A DNA stretch of 64,000 bases from Gossypium raimondii (taxonomy: Eukaryota > Streptophyta > Magnoliopsida > Malvales > Malvaceae). Of the stretch, positions 21,137 through 31,689 are shown piece after piece. Positions within the stretch are counted from its first letter, which is position 1. Each line of letters opens with the position of its first letter. The position numbers were made by a program, and so were the translations under genes. The notes beneath the pieces are model-generated. The model saw only the letters and a program-made list of their open reading frames with translations, was not told the origin of the DNA and did not search any database. Location of the stretch: contig NC_068570.1 in NCBI RefSeq assembly GCF_025698545.1, forward strand, positions 1,116,001 to 1,180,000, written 5' to 3'.

Positions 21137-22826
21137 TTAATTGCGGGATTGGTAAACAAAAGTAGGAAGACGAGGAGATATTTGAACTTCCAATGGAGTT
21201 GCTTTAGGGCTGGTCACTCCTGGACCTTCACGCATATCAACTATTTCGTTTGTTAGAGTTTCAATCTCGAACCAGTGCAATAAATTAGCTAATGTAAGTT
21301 CCAGAATCTTGAGCGCAAATGAAACTCCAGGGCACATTCTTCTTCCACTGCTAAATGGAATAAGTTCAAAGTCATGTCCCTTTACATCAATATCTTTATG
21401 GGTAGTCATAAATCTTTCTGGTTGAAATTTTAAAGGATCTTCCCATATTTGTGGATCACGTTGTATCTTTTGAAGATTAAGAATAAGCCAAGTGCCAGTT
21501 GAAATATCGTATCCATGAACTGAGCAATCTTCAATGGCTTCATGGATTACAGCGAGTGGAGCAGCAGGATAGAGGCGTAGTGTTTCTTTAATGACAGATT
21601 GGAGGTACACTAAGTTTTTAGTATCTGATTCTGTAACTAAGAGTCTATCTTTACCAACATGAATGTCTAGTTCTTGTTTGACCTTCTTCAATGCATCGCG
21701 ATTATTGAGTAATAAAGATAAAGCCCATGTCATTGTAATTGATGTGGTATCTTCCACGGCTAAGGTAAGTCCCTATTAAATCATTTACAGTAAAACTATT
21801 AATATCAGATTGAAATTGGTATTCAGGTGAATGATGAATATAAATATCAAACAAATATAGGATTTGATTAAGAAATGCACGTACGAGACTGACGGCTTTG
21901 TTGATGGTATCGGCATCGTGCTCCTCTGCATCACGAAGAATAGATAGCATCACTCCCATGAAATCTTCCCCACTGTTTGCCTCATTTTCAGCTCTCTTTT
22001 CTTTGTGCTCTCGTAGCCATTCCTCCACAACTTGGTCCAATTCTTTGGCTACCTTCTTCATAGACTTCTCATCTCCACCTATGTCCAACCATCTCAGATA
22101 AGGCAACGCATCTGATATTAAGAACTTCCCACTTAGTTCAAACAAGTCGTCCAACGACTTCTTCCATTTCACGGTTTCATCTCCTTCGTATGAATTCGGT
22201 ATTCGCTTCCCTACAACAATCCTTAGTACCACGTTAAGAGTAACGTCTCTGAACCATCTCTTCATCTCCACCATTACTTTGCCACAGTTACTACTTTTCT
22301 TCTTGTTCCACAGCTGGTATAATTGTTGCAGTGATGCCTTCACCTCGGATTCCCGCACAGGTTTAAGCAATTCGAGTCGGTGATTTGAGAGGAGCTCAAT
22401 AGTGGCAAATTTGCGCACTTGACGCCAATAAGGTCCATACGGTGCCAAGGCTATCATGGCACAGTTGTAACCCAAAATTTCTGAGCTTGCAAGCTTTGGG
22501 CGACTGGCAAACGCTTTATCGTTTATGGTGAGACATTCTTTAGCAATCTCCCAATTGCTCACCACCAAAGCTCTATTTACACCCAACCTGATGGCGAAGA
22601 TTCCTCCATATTTGTCTGCCAGGTTACCCAAGCTTATATGAGGTGGTTGTGGCCCTCCTAAGAGGCGGAGATGGCCAATAATAGGCCATGCTCCACCAGC
22701 TTCTGGTGCTGTTTTCTTCAAGTTTGTGTTTCTTCTTGAGATCCATAGGAAAGAGAAAAGAAACAGTAGTGGAAAAGCAATGATTGCAACAGTTGATGTT
22801 GCTGTGACTGAATGAAAATAATCCAT
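21137..22826 (-). CDS. Cytochrome P450, CYP82D-like (copy E), coding intact
   Basis: Exon 1 is 21885-22826 and exon 2 is 21137-21772; the 112-bp intron runs GTACGT...TAG, phase 0. Product: 525 aa. Close to copy A along most of its length, but residues about 228-256 match copy D instead. The I-helix reads LTLAVEDTTS, with Val where the others have Ala. KETLR, PERF and [11 protein letters not shown] (Cys461) are present. The coding frame is open, but the usual TATA is altered (22884-22891) and a solo LTR sits 13 bp past the stop, so expression may differ from its twins. Same expected role as copy A. Confidence 0.9.
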
Positions 22827-22883
22827 TTCTGGATTCTTACTTTAATCTAAGATCTATATGCAATAGCAGAGATGAGAGAGTTT

Positions 22884-22891
22884 GATTACTA
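22884..22891 (-). promoter_or_regulatory. Altered TATA position of copy E
   Basis: Where copies A and D have CTATAAAT, this copy reads TAGTAATC on the minus strand. Surrounding promoter bases are conserved, so the change is specific. Confidence 0.55.
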
Positions 22892-23252
22892 GGGTTAATT
22901 TAATGTCACTGCAGGGGTATCATCATTCACCATTTATTCAACGGATAGCATCCCCTTTTGTATTTAACTAATGGATAAAAGATAACAAATTCTAATCTTT
23001 AAATATATATATATTCTCTCTTTAAATTTTGTAGAAAACAGAGTGTATTTAACTGATATATCGTTTTTTATTTTTATTTTTGGTCTTCTAGTATAAGGTG
23101 TCTCTCATGGATAAAAATTGAGTATATCGATCAATGAAATTAATTCAATCAAACGGAATAGCATCATCACTTATTGTGATTCACCTTATATTTTATAAGT
23201 TGAAGCAGCTGAGTTTGATTACTGGTAGCAATAAAGAAAGGTGATGAACTAA

Positions 23253-23397
23253 GGGTGGGTTTGGATAGGCGATTGGGTGCGGTGTGGTGCGTTTAGTTTA
23301 CTTTTTATCTCATGCTACAGTATCGCTAAAGTATCTAATCTCACCGCCACCGCTGTTTTTACACTAACCGCAGATAAACACACCGCCCAACCCACCC
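23253..23397. mobile_element. Tourist-like (PIF/Harbinger) MITE, 145 bp
   Basis: Inverted ends GGGTGGGTTTGG and its complement CCAACCCACCC, flanked by TAA at 23250-23252 and 23398-23400. The 3-bp TAA target and small size suit PIF/Harbinger MITEs. GC-rich against its surroundings; no coding. Confidence 0.75.
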
Positions 23398-23400
23398 TAA

Positions 23401-24019
23401 GTAAGCAAGACAGGTCGGTATAGTTAAGTAAACGATAATTTTATTTATTTCTTATCTTTATTTGCTTTATTTTAAGCACTTAGCTATTTTTTTTCTCAAC
23501 ATACAAGCATTATTGGTGATCGTGCAAAATAATGAAACTCCATTCCGAAAATTACTCTATAGTAATTATAATAATAAAAGAAGTCGTGGTCGTGGTCATG
23601 ATCGTAGTCATAGATTCGATCATTATTATAGAGTTAACAATTATTTTAATCATTAAAAGCAGAATAATAGTGAAAAGAAAGAGAAATAATCTATCTAATT
23701 TTGCTATTAATGTAGTATGAATGGAATGCAATTAAATCTTATTATTAACTATATGCGTAATGATAAAATAAGCTTCGGGCACTACAAAATGTCCTACAAG
23801 CCTTTATTTTATTGATTCCATTCATTAATTTAATCAAAACAAATCTTTGACGATGTCATTTTGGAAGTATTGGAATTGATTTTGGTAGACTTTTGTTTAT
23901 TCGTTTATTAGTTTATTAGTTGAGTCCACATCAATAGATATCGAAGATATTTTCCAAAATATTATATATGAATCATATCATTATCCATTAAATATAGGTC
24001 TAAAATCTAACAAACAATA
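23401..24019. other. Spacer
   Basis: AT-rich and partly like the array spacer (e.g. 'aataagcttcgggcactacaaaatgtcctacaagcc', shortened, compares with 690-730). No gene. Confidence 0.45.
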
Positions 24020-24075
24020 GCTGGATTGGTAGACAAAAGTAGGATCCAATGGCGTTGTTTTAGGGTTGGTTTTCC
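24020..24075 (-). pseudogene. P450 exon 2 tail cut by an LTR
   Basis: The plus strand reads 'acaaaagtagga' then 'ccaatggcgttgttttaggg', the end of a P450 exon 2. Homology stops at the LTR beginning at 24076. Confidence 0.65.
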
Positions 24076-26489
24076 TGGGTGAATTAAAAGTAATCAGATA
24101 AAAGACTAAATTTGAATTGATTGTGAAATTTTAATTATGAAATAAATAAATAAATAAAAGGGATTAAATTAGTAAATAAACCAAAATGTGACATTTGTGT
24201 GGTTATAATATGTATAATTTACTTATTATTTAAGTATAAGATATTTTAGATTAAAATATTATTATATTATTTTATTATTATTATTATAAACAAAAGAAAG
24301 AAAAGAAATAAGAAAGAAACAGAAAGCTCAAAACGAAACAGTGAAGGAAAGAAGGAAAGAAAGAAAAGGGAAAATTGTGGTTTTGAAGTTCCAAGCTTAA
24401 TTTGGTAAGTCAAATTAGTCCATTTTCTTGTAATTTTGATATTTTGGAATCCTAGAACAAAATACTACTTGATTTAAGTTGAAATTTTGAAAGTTAGTAA
24501 ATTTTAGATGTTGTTCATGTTGAATTAATTGATGAATTAGGGATTAGATTGATTGAATTTCAAGTTAGAGGTTAGTAAAGGGTTGATTTGTAAAATAAAA
24601 TATGATTTTTGAATAGTAGGGGCTAAATTGAGAGAATCTCGAAATTAAGGATTTATGATAAAAATTAGATAGTTAAGTTTAAGTTTAGTTGAAATTTGAG
24701 TAGAAATGAGGTATGAATTGAGATGGAAAAATAAATGAATTTAGTTAGGATTAAATCAAAATTGAGATGAAAGTAAAATAGAAATTCAAGTATTAGATGA
24801 AAAATTAATATTGTATTGATGATTGTAAATTATTTTAATTTTTCGTAGCTAATATCGTGTCGGAGATATCACCAAGAAAGGAAAAGAAAAAAAGATGAGG
24901 AGTGATTCGAGAAAATTACGGTTAGTATTACCATAATTCAATTTAATTATTAATTGTTAAAATTTAAATTAATATACATGATAAGCAAATTGAGGTAAGT
25001 ATCATGATTGAATTGAATGAAAAATACGTATTGGTATTGAATTTATTAATAGTAATTATTGAATTTTGAATAATATGTTTAGTAAATAAAAATAAGGTGA
25101 ATATCGATATGGAATTAAATGATATTTAATTGTATGTGAATTGAATGGAAAACTACTAGTGATATGATTTGAATTAAAAGAATTAATGTGGTATTGAAAT
25201 GCATATTGGATTGAAAAATTGATTTGAATTGTGACCATGAGAAATTGTGAATTGAATGAAATTAAAATGAAGTATGAATATGTATGAGCATTTGATGGTT
25301 TACTGATTGGAAAGTGAAAAATGTATTGAATTAAATTGTGATTAAATTGGAATGATTTGAATTGAAAGTATGAGAAAGTGATTGAATTGAAATGTGATTC
25401 GGAAACCCTATTAACGAGTCGGGCTGAGTCGAATATAGTTGGCATGCCATAGGATTGGAAGTGTTCAAGGATGCTTCGACCTCGAGTCGATGAGACACTA
25501 GGTGTCACTATATTTCTTCGGATAGTTTCGATGAGGTACTGTGTACCCACTTTCTTCGACTCTGCCGATGAGATACTGGGTGTCACTTTATTGCTTAGAA
25601 CTATCCGATGAGGCACTGGGTGCCATTTTGGTGTGTTTGGTTGGACCCGTGTATCCGACAAGGTCCGAGTCTTGTTAATTGGGGTAAACAATTGGAATGA
25701 GAAAAATTGAATAAGTGTGAGTGATTGAGCTATGGAAAGAAATGATAAAGTGAAATTGTGAATTAATATGTGAATTGGAAATCGAGTTATGAGATTTGAA
25801 GATATGAACCCAAAGTTCATGATGTGATTAAGAGTAATTTTTTTTTTGTTATATGATATTAGTGAGTACAAATCGCAATAGAATTGATATTGAATATAAA
25901 TTACATGGAATGAATTGTACATGAATTGAAATGAACTATTGGAATGAGATGTGAAAAATCCAATGAAAATTGAGATAGTGAAATATAGCTTAGTGTTATT
26001 AATGATCAAGTTGATTTAAAGTATGAGATAATTAATGAATAATTGTAGATATAAATTAAATGTATATAATTTATCGATTAATGTTCTAAATTTGAATTAT
26101 GGTAATACCACCGAGTATACCCATACTCAGCGTACGGTTGTTTCCGTGCGTAGGTCATTAGAGTTCAAGGTTCAGTTCAGCATCCAGAAAGATCCCGACT
26201 CCATCAAGAAAATTTTAGTGAAGTACATTTGTTTTGATAATGTGGCATGTACCTAGGTGATGTATAGTTTAAGTATAAGAGTAGTGATTACGGTTGTAGA
26301 ATAATGTTTAAATTGGTTATAAGTAAGAAATGGAACTAAAATGGCATAATTTATACAAATATGAAACGAAAATGATTAAAGTATGCTATGTATGTTATAT
26401 ATTTATGAATTAGTTATAAGTTATCCGATATGCCTGGTAATGCTCCATAATCCTGTTCCGGTGACGGTTTGGGGTTAGGGGGTGTTACA
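24076..26489. mobile_element. LTR of a TGTAACACC-type (probably Gypsy) element, 2.4 kb
   Basis: Begins tgggtgaatt and ends gggggtgttaca, the reverse form of TGTAACACCCCC. The interior has no gag or pol; 25450-25670 repeats the phrase 'gatgaggcactgggtg'. The flanks do not match: P450 on the left, a Copia fragment on the right. It is therefore either a truncated element end or a solo LTR in a rearranged region. A 317-codon frame inside (25056-26009, minus) is of low complexity and probably not a gene. Confidence 0.65.
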
Positions 26490-26492
26490 AAG

Positions 26493-26700
26493 GTCCATTT
26501 GATTTTATGTTATTACTCCCTGACACTTGGATGCTACTTGCTCCTCCTCGAGTGGATTCAATGAGAAGCTCTTCTTCTGCATCTTGATCCTAAACAATTC
26601 ATTTCCACTAGAGTTAAGGATAAGATACATTCCCTCCTCAAACATCACCTTGAATCCCTTCTCTATCAATTGCCCCACACTCAGCATTATTAATTAAAAA
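26493..26700 (-). pseudogene. Copia protease / pre-integrase fragment
   Basis: Minus-strand coding LSVGQLIEKGFKVMFEEG, typical of the region after Copia protease, followed by a divergent continuation. No LTR of its own was found. Confidence 0.7.
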
Positions 26701-27917
26701 TTAATTTAATTAATTATTTCTAACTAAATAATTTACACAACTCAATTCTAATTTCATTAAAATCAAGATAACTTTACCGTATTAGAATTTATGTGCAAAC
26801 GTATTTAATTATTTGAATAGAATTAAACTAAGATTACTACATAATTTAAAATTTCACTTCTAACTCAATTATTTAATTTATTAATCAACCTAAATAATAA
26901 TCTAAAGAAATTAAATTAATCCTAAGTCATCTCTTGCCTTATCAGAAAAATACAATTAATGCGGATAATACTCGATGCAATCTACTTCTCGTTCAATGTT
27001 TTATCTATTCATTCAAAGTTCTTATTATACATATACTGCTTCTACTCAGTATACACTAGATTGAAAAATCCAACGATTCAAAAATAGTCTAATATGATTC
27101 ACAATAATTTAGATCATTGCACAAACTAATTGACCAAAATTGAAAAGGAAATCTTATTATGCAACAAAATCCCTAATGTTGCATAAACAATTATTTTAGG
27201 ATCTTTAGAATAATATGGTTTTCACAAGTCTATGAATTACTTGATCTGGAATTTGAGTTAGTTATTGGGTTTGACGAAGATGAATACTTGATAAATTGAT
27301 TTCTTTCTCTTGATCTTGTCCCTCAATTACACAAATCTTAAGTGATGGAGACTATAACTTTTATTTGTTCTTTTGTGTGTGTGTAACCCTAATAGGTAGA
27401 GGGATAAACAATTTATAATGATCAATATTTAATACAATACATCCATCAAGTAACTGAATGAACCGAAAGGATTTAATTTCTATTATAAAGTAAAGCTCTT
27501 ATTCCCTTTAAATTGGCTCCATAATATTACGCTAAAAAAATCTTACACACTGTGGTCTATCAATCTTTGGGAGTAAAGCAATCAAGAATCTACTAAACTC
27601 AACATTAAGGGCCCTAGTTTGAAAAAACTTGGTACTAGGGGTAATAGTAAGGCACATTGCACTCTTAAAAGAGAACTAAAGCTTGACTCTTTCAGACAAT
27701 ATTATTAGGAGCAACCATGAACTCCGAAAAGATTAATTCCCGTTAAACTATAACATAATTAAATGGCAAGTACGACGCCTTGGAAATTTATGAATTTTGC
27801 TTATTTTTAAAATAAAGTTAAAATACTAAACATTGCCTATAGTATAAATACATGACATATGATACCTTAGAAATTTATTGAAATCTACTCATTTTTATAG
27901 TAAAATTAAAATACCAA
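26701..27917. other. Spacer downstream of copy F
   Basis: No gene seen. 26930-27170 and 27540-27900 resemble 50290-50749, the spacer now downstream of pseudogene J. Confidence 0.5.
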
Positions 27918-29649
27918 TTAGTTGGAGGAATTGTAAACAAAAGCACGAAGGCGAGGAGTTGCATAAACTTCTAATGGAGTTGCTTTAGAACACGTCAGGC
28001 CAGGTGCTTCACGCATATCAACGGCTTCATCTAACGAGGTCTCAAACTCAAACCAATGTAACACATTAGCTAGTATAAGTGACAAATTTTGAAGCGCAAA
28101 TGAAAGTCCGGGACACATTCTTCTACCACTTCCAAATGGAATCAGTTCAAAATTTTGTCCCCTCACATCAACATCTTTATGTGTGGTCATAAATCTTTCA
28201 GGTTGAAATTTAGAGGGATCTGCCCATATAAGTGGATCACGATGAATCTTATGAAGATTCGTAATAAGTCAAGTGCCAGCTGAAACATGATATCCATTAA
28301 CTGTGCAGTCTTCAATGGCTTCATGGATCAGGGATAGTGGACCAGCAGGGTATAAGCTTAGCGTTTCCTTAATAATGGACTGAAGGTACACTAAGCTTTT
28401 GGTGTCTGATTCCGTCACTACCAACCTATCCTTACCAACCTTAACATCTAGTTCTTGTTGGACCTTACTTAATGTGTCACGATTATTGAGTAACAGAGAC
28501 AAAGCCCATGTCAGAGTAACTGACGTTGTATCCTCCGCCGCCAAGATGATACCCTATTAGATCAAATACCATAAAAAGATCAACAATGAATTAATAGCAT
28601 TTCCAACTTCTGTATGTTATTAATGGAAATCAACAATGAATTAATAGCATTTCCAACTTCTGTATGTTATTAATGGCAATCAGTTTGGTTAAGAGAGATG
28701 CACGTACGAGACAAGTGGCTTTGTTGATTGTATCAGCATGGAGTTCCTCCGCGTCACTGAGAATAGACAGCATCACTCCCATGAAATCTTCCTCACTATT
28801 TGCCTTATTTTCAGCTCTCTTCTGCTTGTGCTCTCGTAGCCATCCCTCCACAACTTGGTCCAATTCTTTCGCTGTCTTTTTCATGTACTTCATATCTCCA
28901 CCTATGTCCAACCATCTCAAAAACGGCAACGCATCTGATATTAGGAACTTTCCACTCAGTTCAAAGAAGTCATCCATATATTTCTTCCATTTCAAGTTTT
29001 CACCTCCTTCACTGGAATTTGGAATTCGCTTCCCTACAATCATCCTCGTAATAACATTCAGAGTAACTTCTTTGAACCATCCCTTCATCTCCACCAATAC
29101 TTTATCGGAGTTAGTACTTTTCTTCTTGTTCCACTGCTGGTATAAATGTTGCAGAGATGTCTTTATCTCGGAATCCCTCACAGGTTTAAGCAATTCAAGT
29201 CGGTGATTTGAGAGGAGCTCAATAGTGACAATCTTACGCACTGGACGCCAATAAGGTCCATATGGCGCAAAGCCAGTCATGGCACCGTTGTAACCCATAA
29301 TTTCCGAGAATGCAAGCTTTGGACGAGAGGCGAATGCTTTATCATTTATGGTGAGACATTCTTTAGCAATCTCCCAATTGCTCACCACCAAAGCTCTATG
29401 CACACCCAACTTGATACTGAAGATTCTTCCATATTTGTCAGCCATGTTAGCCAAGCTTATGTGAGGTGGTTGTGATCCTCCTAAGAGGCGGAGATGACCA
29501 ATAATAGGCCATGCTCCACCAGCTTCTGGTGCTGTTTTCTTCGAGTTTGTGTTTCTTCTTGAGATCCATAGCAAAGAGAAAAGAAAAAGTAGTGGAAAAG
29601 CAATGATTGCAACAGTTGAAGTTGCTGTGAGTGAATGGAGATAATCCAT
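27918..29649 (-). pseudogene. Cytochrome P450, CYP82D-like (copy F), one nonsense codon
   Basis: Exon 1 is 28708-29649 (942 bp) and exon 2 is 27918-28553 (636 bp), so gene length is fully kept. The intron is 154 bp, GTACGT...TAG. The only coding lesion is TGA at 28269-28271, codon 409, where paralogs have TGG (Trp in AGTWLI). Truncation there removes PERF and the haem loop, although both remain intact downstream ([11 protein letters not shown]). The I-helix reads GIILAAEDTTS. Everything else looks functional, so the death is recent, or the stop may be polymorphic. The intron carries a 50-bp tandem duplication shared with copy I, its closest relative. Confidence 0.9.
28579..28678. repeat. 50-bp tandem duplication in the intron of copy F
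   Basis: Two units starting atcaacaatgaatt (28579-28628 and 28629-28678), almost identical. Copy I has the same pair at 47138-47237; copies B and H have a single unit. Confidence 0.9.
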
Positions 29650-29940
29650 CGCCAGATTCCCACTTTAAGATAAGAAATGGGAAGTGAGTAGCAGAGATAA
29701 GAATATATATATATATTCAATCTTTGAATTTTGTCTCGTTGTGGAAAACCGAGGAAATTCATAGAAGATTTATATGAGGGAGTTGGATTTATAGGGTTAA
29801 AGTACTGTCACAGCATCGCCTATCATTATTGACCACTTATTTAACCCATCGCCAGATTCCCACTTTAAGATTAAGATATGAAATGGAAGGTGAGTAGCAG
29901 AGATGAGGGAGTTTGATTTATAGGACAAGGAATGTGTTTT
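29650..29940 (-). promoter_or_regulatory. Chimeric upstream region of copy F
   Basis: The first 190 bp match the copy B promoter (TATAAAT at 29787-29793). At about 29846 a second copy of the start-codon context appears (cccatcgccagattcccac), and from there the sequence matches the promoter of copy I (from 48205). Two promoters of different paralogs are thus joined head to tail. Confidence 0.7.
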
Positions 29941-30254
29941 TTTAAGCTTTTTAAGTTTAAAATTGCAAATGATGTGGTACAAGTAAATTTTGTGAGTATA
30001 CAATAAATTATTTAAAATAAATAATTTTATGCTTATCTTATAATAAAGTTCATATTTGATGGATTGATTTAAAATATATATAATTTTCATATCTATTTTT
30101 TATTTCACCATTAACAAGTATTAGGTGTAGCGGTAAGATACGTTATACTATTAAGGAAAAAACACGAGTTTAAACCTTCAAGATGAATATTATTAAATAA
30201 AACAATTACAAATCCCAAATAAAGGCAATAAAATAGATATGCAAAATAAAGAAA

Positions 30255-31095
30255 AGGGTAAACCACACAGTTGGTCACTCAACTTTTATATGTATTCATT
30301 TTGGGCACCAAATTTAAAAGTTTACAATTTAGGTACTGTCGTTATATACTTTTATCATTTTAGTCACTATCATTACATACTTTTTTTATCATTTTAGTCA
30401 CCCATCGTTAATTTGTCATTAAATATACTCAGTTGGCCACTTAACTTTTATAAGTATTCATTTTGGACACCAAAATTTAAAAGTTTGCAATTTAGGTACT
30501 GTTATTATATACTTTTATCATTTTAGCCACTATCGTTACATACTTTTATATCATTTTAGTCACCCACCATTAATTTTCCATTAAATATACTCTTTTTAAT
30601 CACTCAACTTTAATAAGAACTCAAGTAATTTCCTACAAAACTCTAGGTGTTTCCTTTTATTGAAAAAATTAAAATTAATTCTAAAAGATAAATTAGTTTT
30701 TCAGTAAAACTAAAGTATTTTTCTATAAAAACCTAGGTAATTCCCTATAAAATCATAGGCTTTTCCTTCCATTTTATTCAGAAAAAACTGAAATTAATTC
30801 TAAAAAGAAAAAATAAAGGAATTTCTAACCTAAATTTTCCTCTAAATTTTCAGTTTTTCTCCTTTACTGAAAAAAAATTAAAAATTAAAAGAAATTAAAA
30901 GATAAAATGAGTGACCAAAATAAAAACTTTCTAAATTTGGGTGACTAAAATAAATATATTTAATGGAAAATTAAAGGCGAGTTGCTAAAATGATAAAAGG
31001 ATATAATGATAGTGACTAAAATGATAAAATTATGTAACATTAATAGTGCCTAAGTTGCAAATTTTTTATTTTCGGTGCCCAAAATTTTCAGTTTT
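30255..31095. mobile_element. Long-inverted-repeat (foldback-type) element
   Basis: The left arm (about 30270-30430) and right arm (about 30910-31095) are reverse complements over roughly 150 bp: 'ttttatcattttagtcacta' on the left and 'agtgactaaaatgataaaa' on the right. The left arm is itself partly repeated in tandem (30425-30600). No coding. A second copy lies at 48712-49560, carried by the segmental duplication. No TSD was identified; a short promoter-like tRNA-type motif precedes it near 30123. Confidence 0.6.
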
Positions 31096-31689
31096 GGGAC
31101 TTTAAAACATCGTATCCACATGCGTGGGATTTTTCTTGAAATTATCTTGGATTTTTTCAGATATTTTCTTGGTTTTATATTGAGTTAATTTTGATTATAA
31201 TTAATCAAATTTTTATTATTATTTAAATTTCTGATCGAGTTGATATCATAAGTTGATGTTATGAGGTTTAGAAAGAGTCCAAATGATAATACTCTTCCAA
31301 GAAGATACCTACACTTTCAATCAACCCAAACTGAAGTCAAATGTCTTCAAACGTTTAACTAATTAATTTTCTTTACCACTATTCAAACGCCCAAATCGTG
31401 ATGTTTGTTAACGCAATTTGGATATATTAATTCTAGTCTACAGAACATTAGTCAGTAAATGTTTTTATTTAAAAATGGATTTAGAACCCTATTACTAAAG
31501 TCCAAACTAACTATTATACAATGGATAATTGCAGTCCCAACAAAATACACTTAATATTACGGTCATTCACCTCAAGCAACCTCACTTACAACAAGGATTA
31601 TTCTCCAATAAAATCCATACCACAAAAGTGTAAGAATACAAAATAGAATTATATCAATAAACACTCCTACAAAAGCAATCAAAATGCAT
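31096..31689. other. Spacer upstream of copy F, duplicated
   Basis: Matches 49560-50130. No gene. Ends at the target site of the solo LTR. Confidence 0.6.

Noticed and set aside
25056-26009. 317-codon minus-strand frame
   Set aside because: It lies wholly inside an LTR, has a low-complexity AT-driven composition (Phe, Ile, Asn, Ser) and no domain.
24076-26489. Calling the 24-26.5 kb LTR a clean solo LTR
   Set aside because: Flanking 5-mers do not match (tttcc against aaggt) and the flanks are of different origin, so only an LTR of a rearranged element is claimed.
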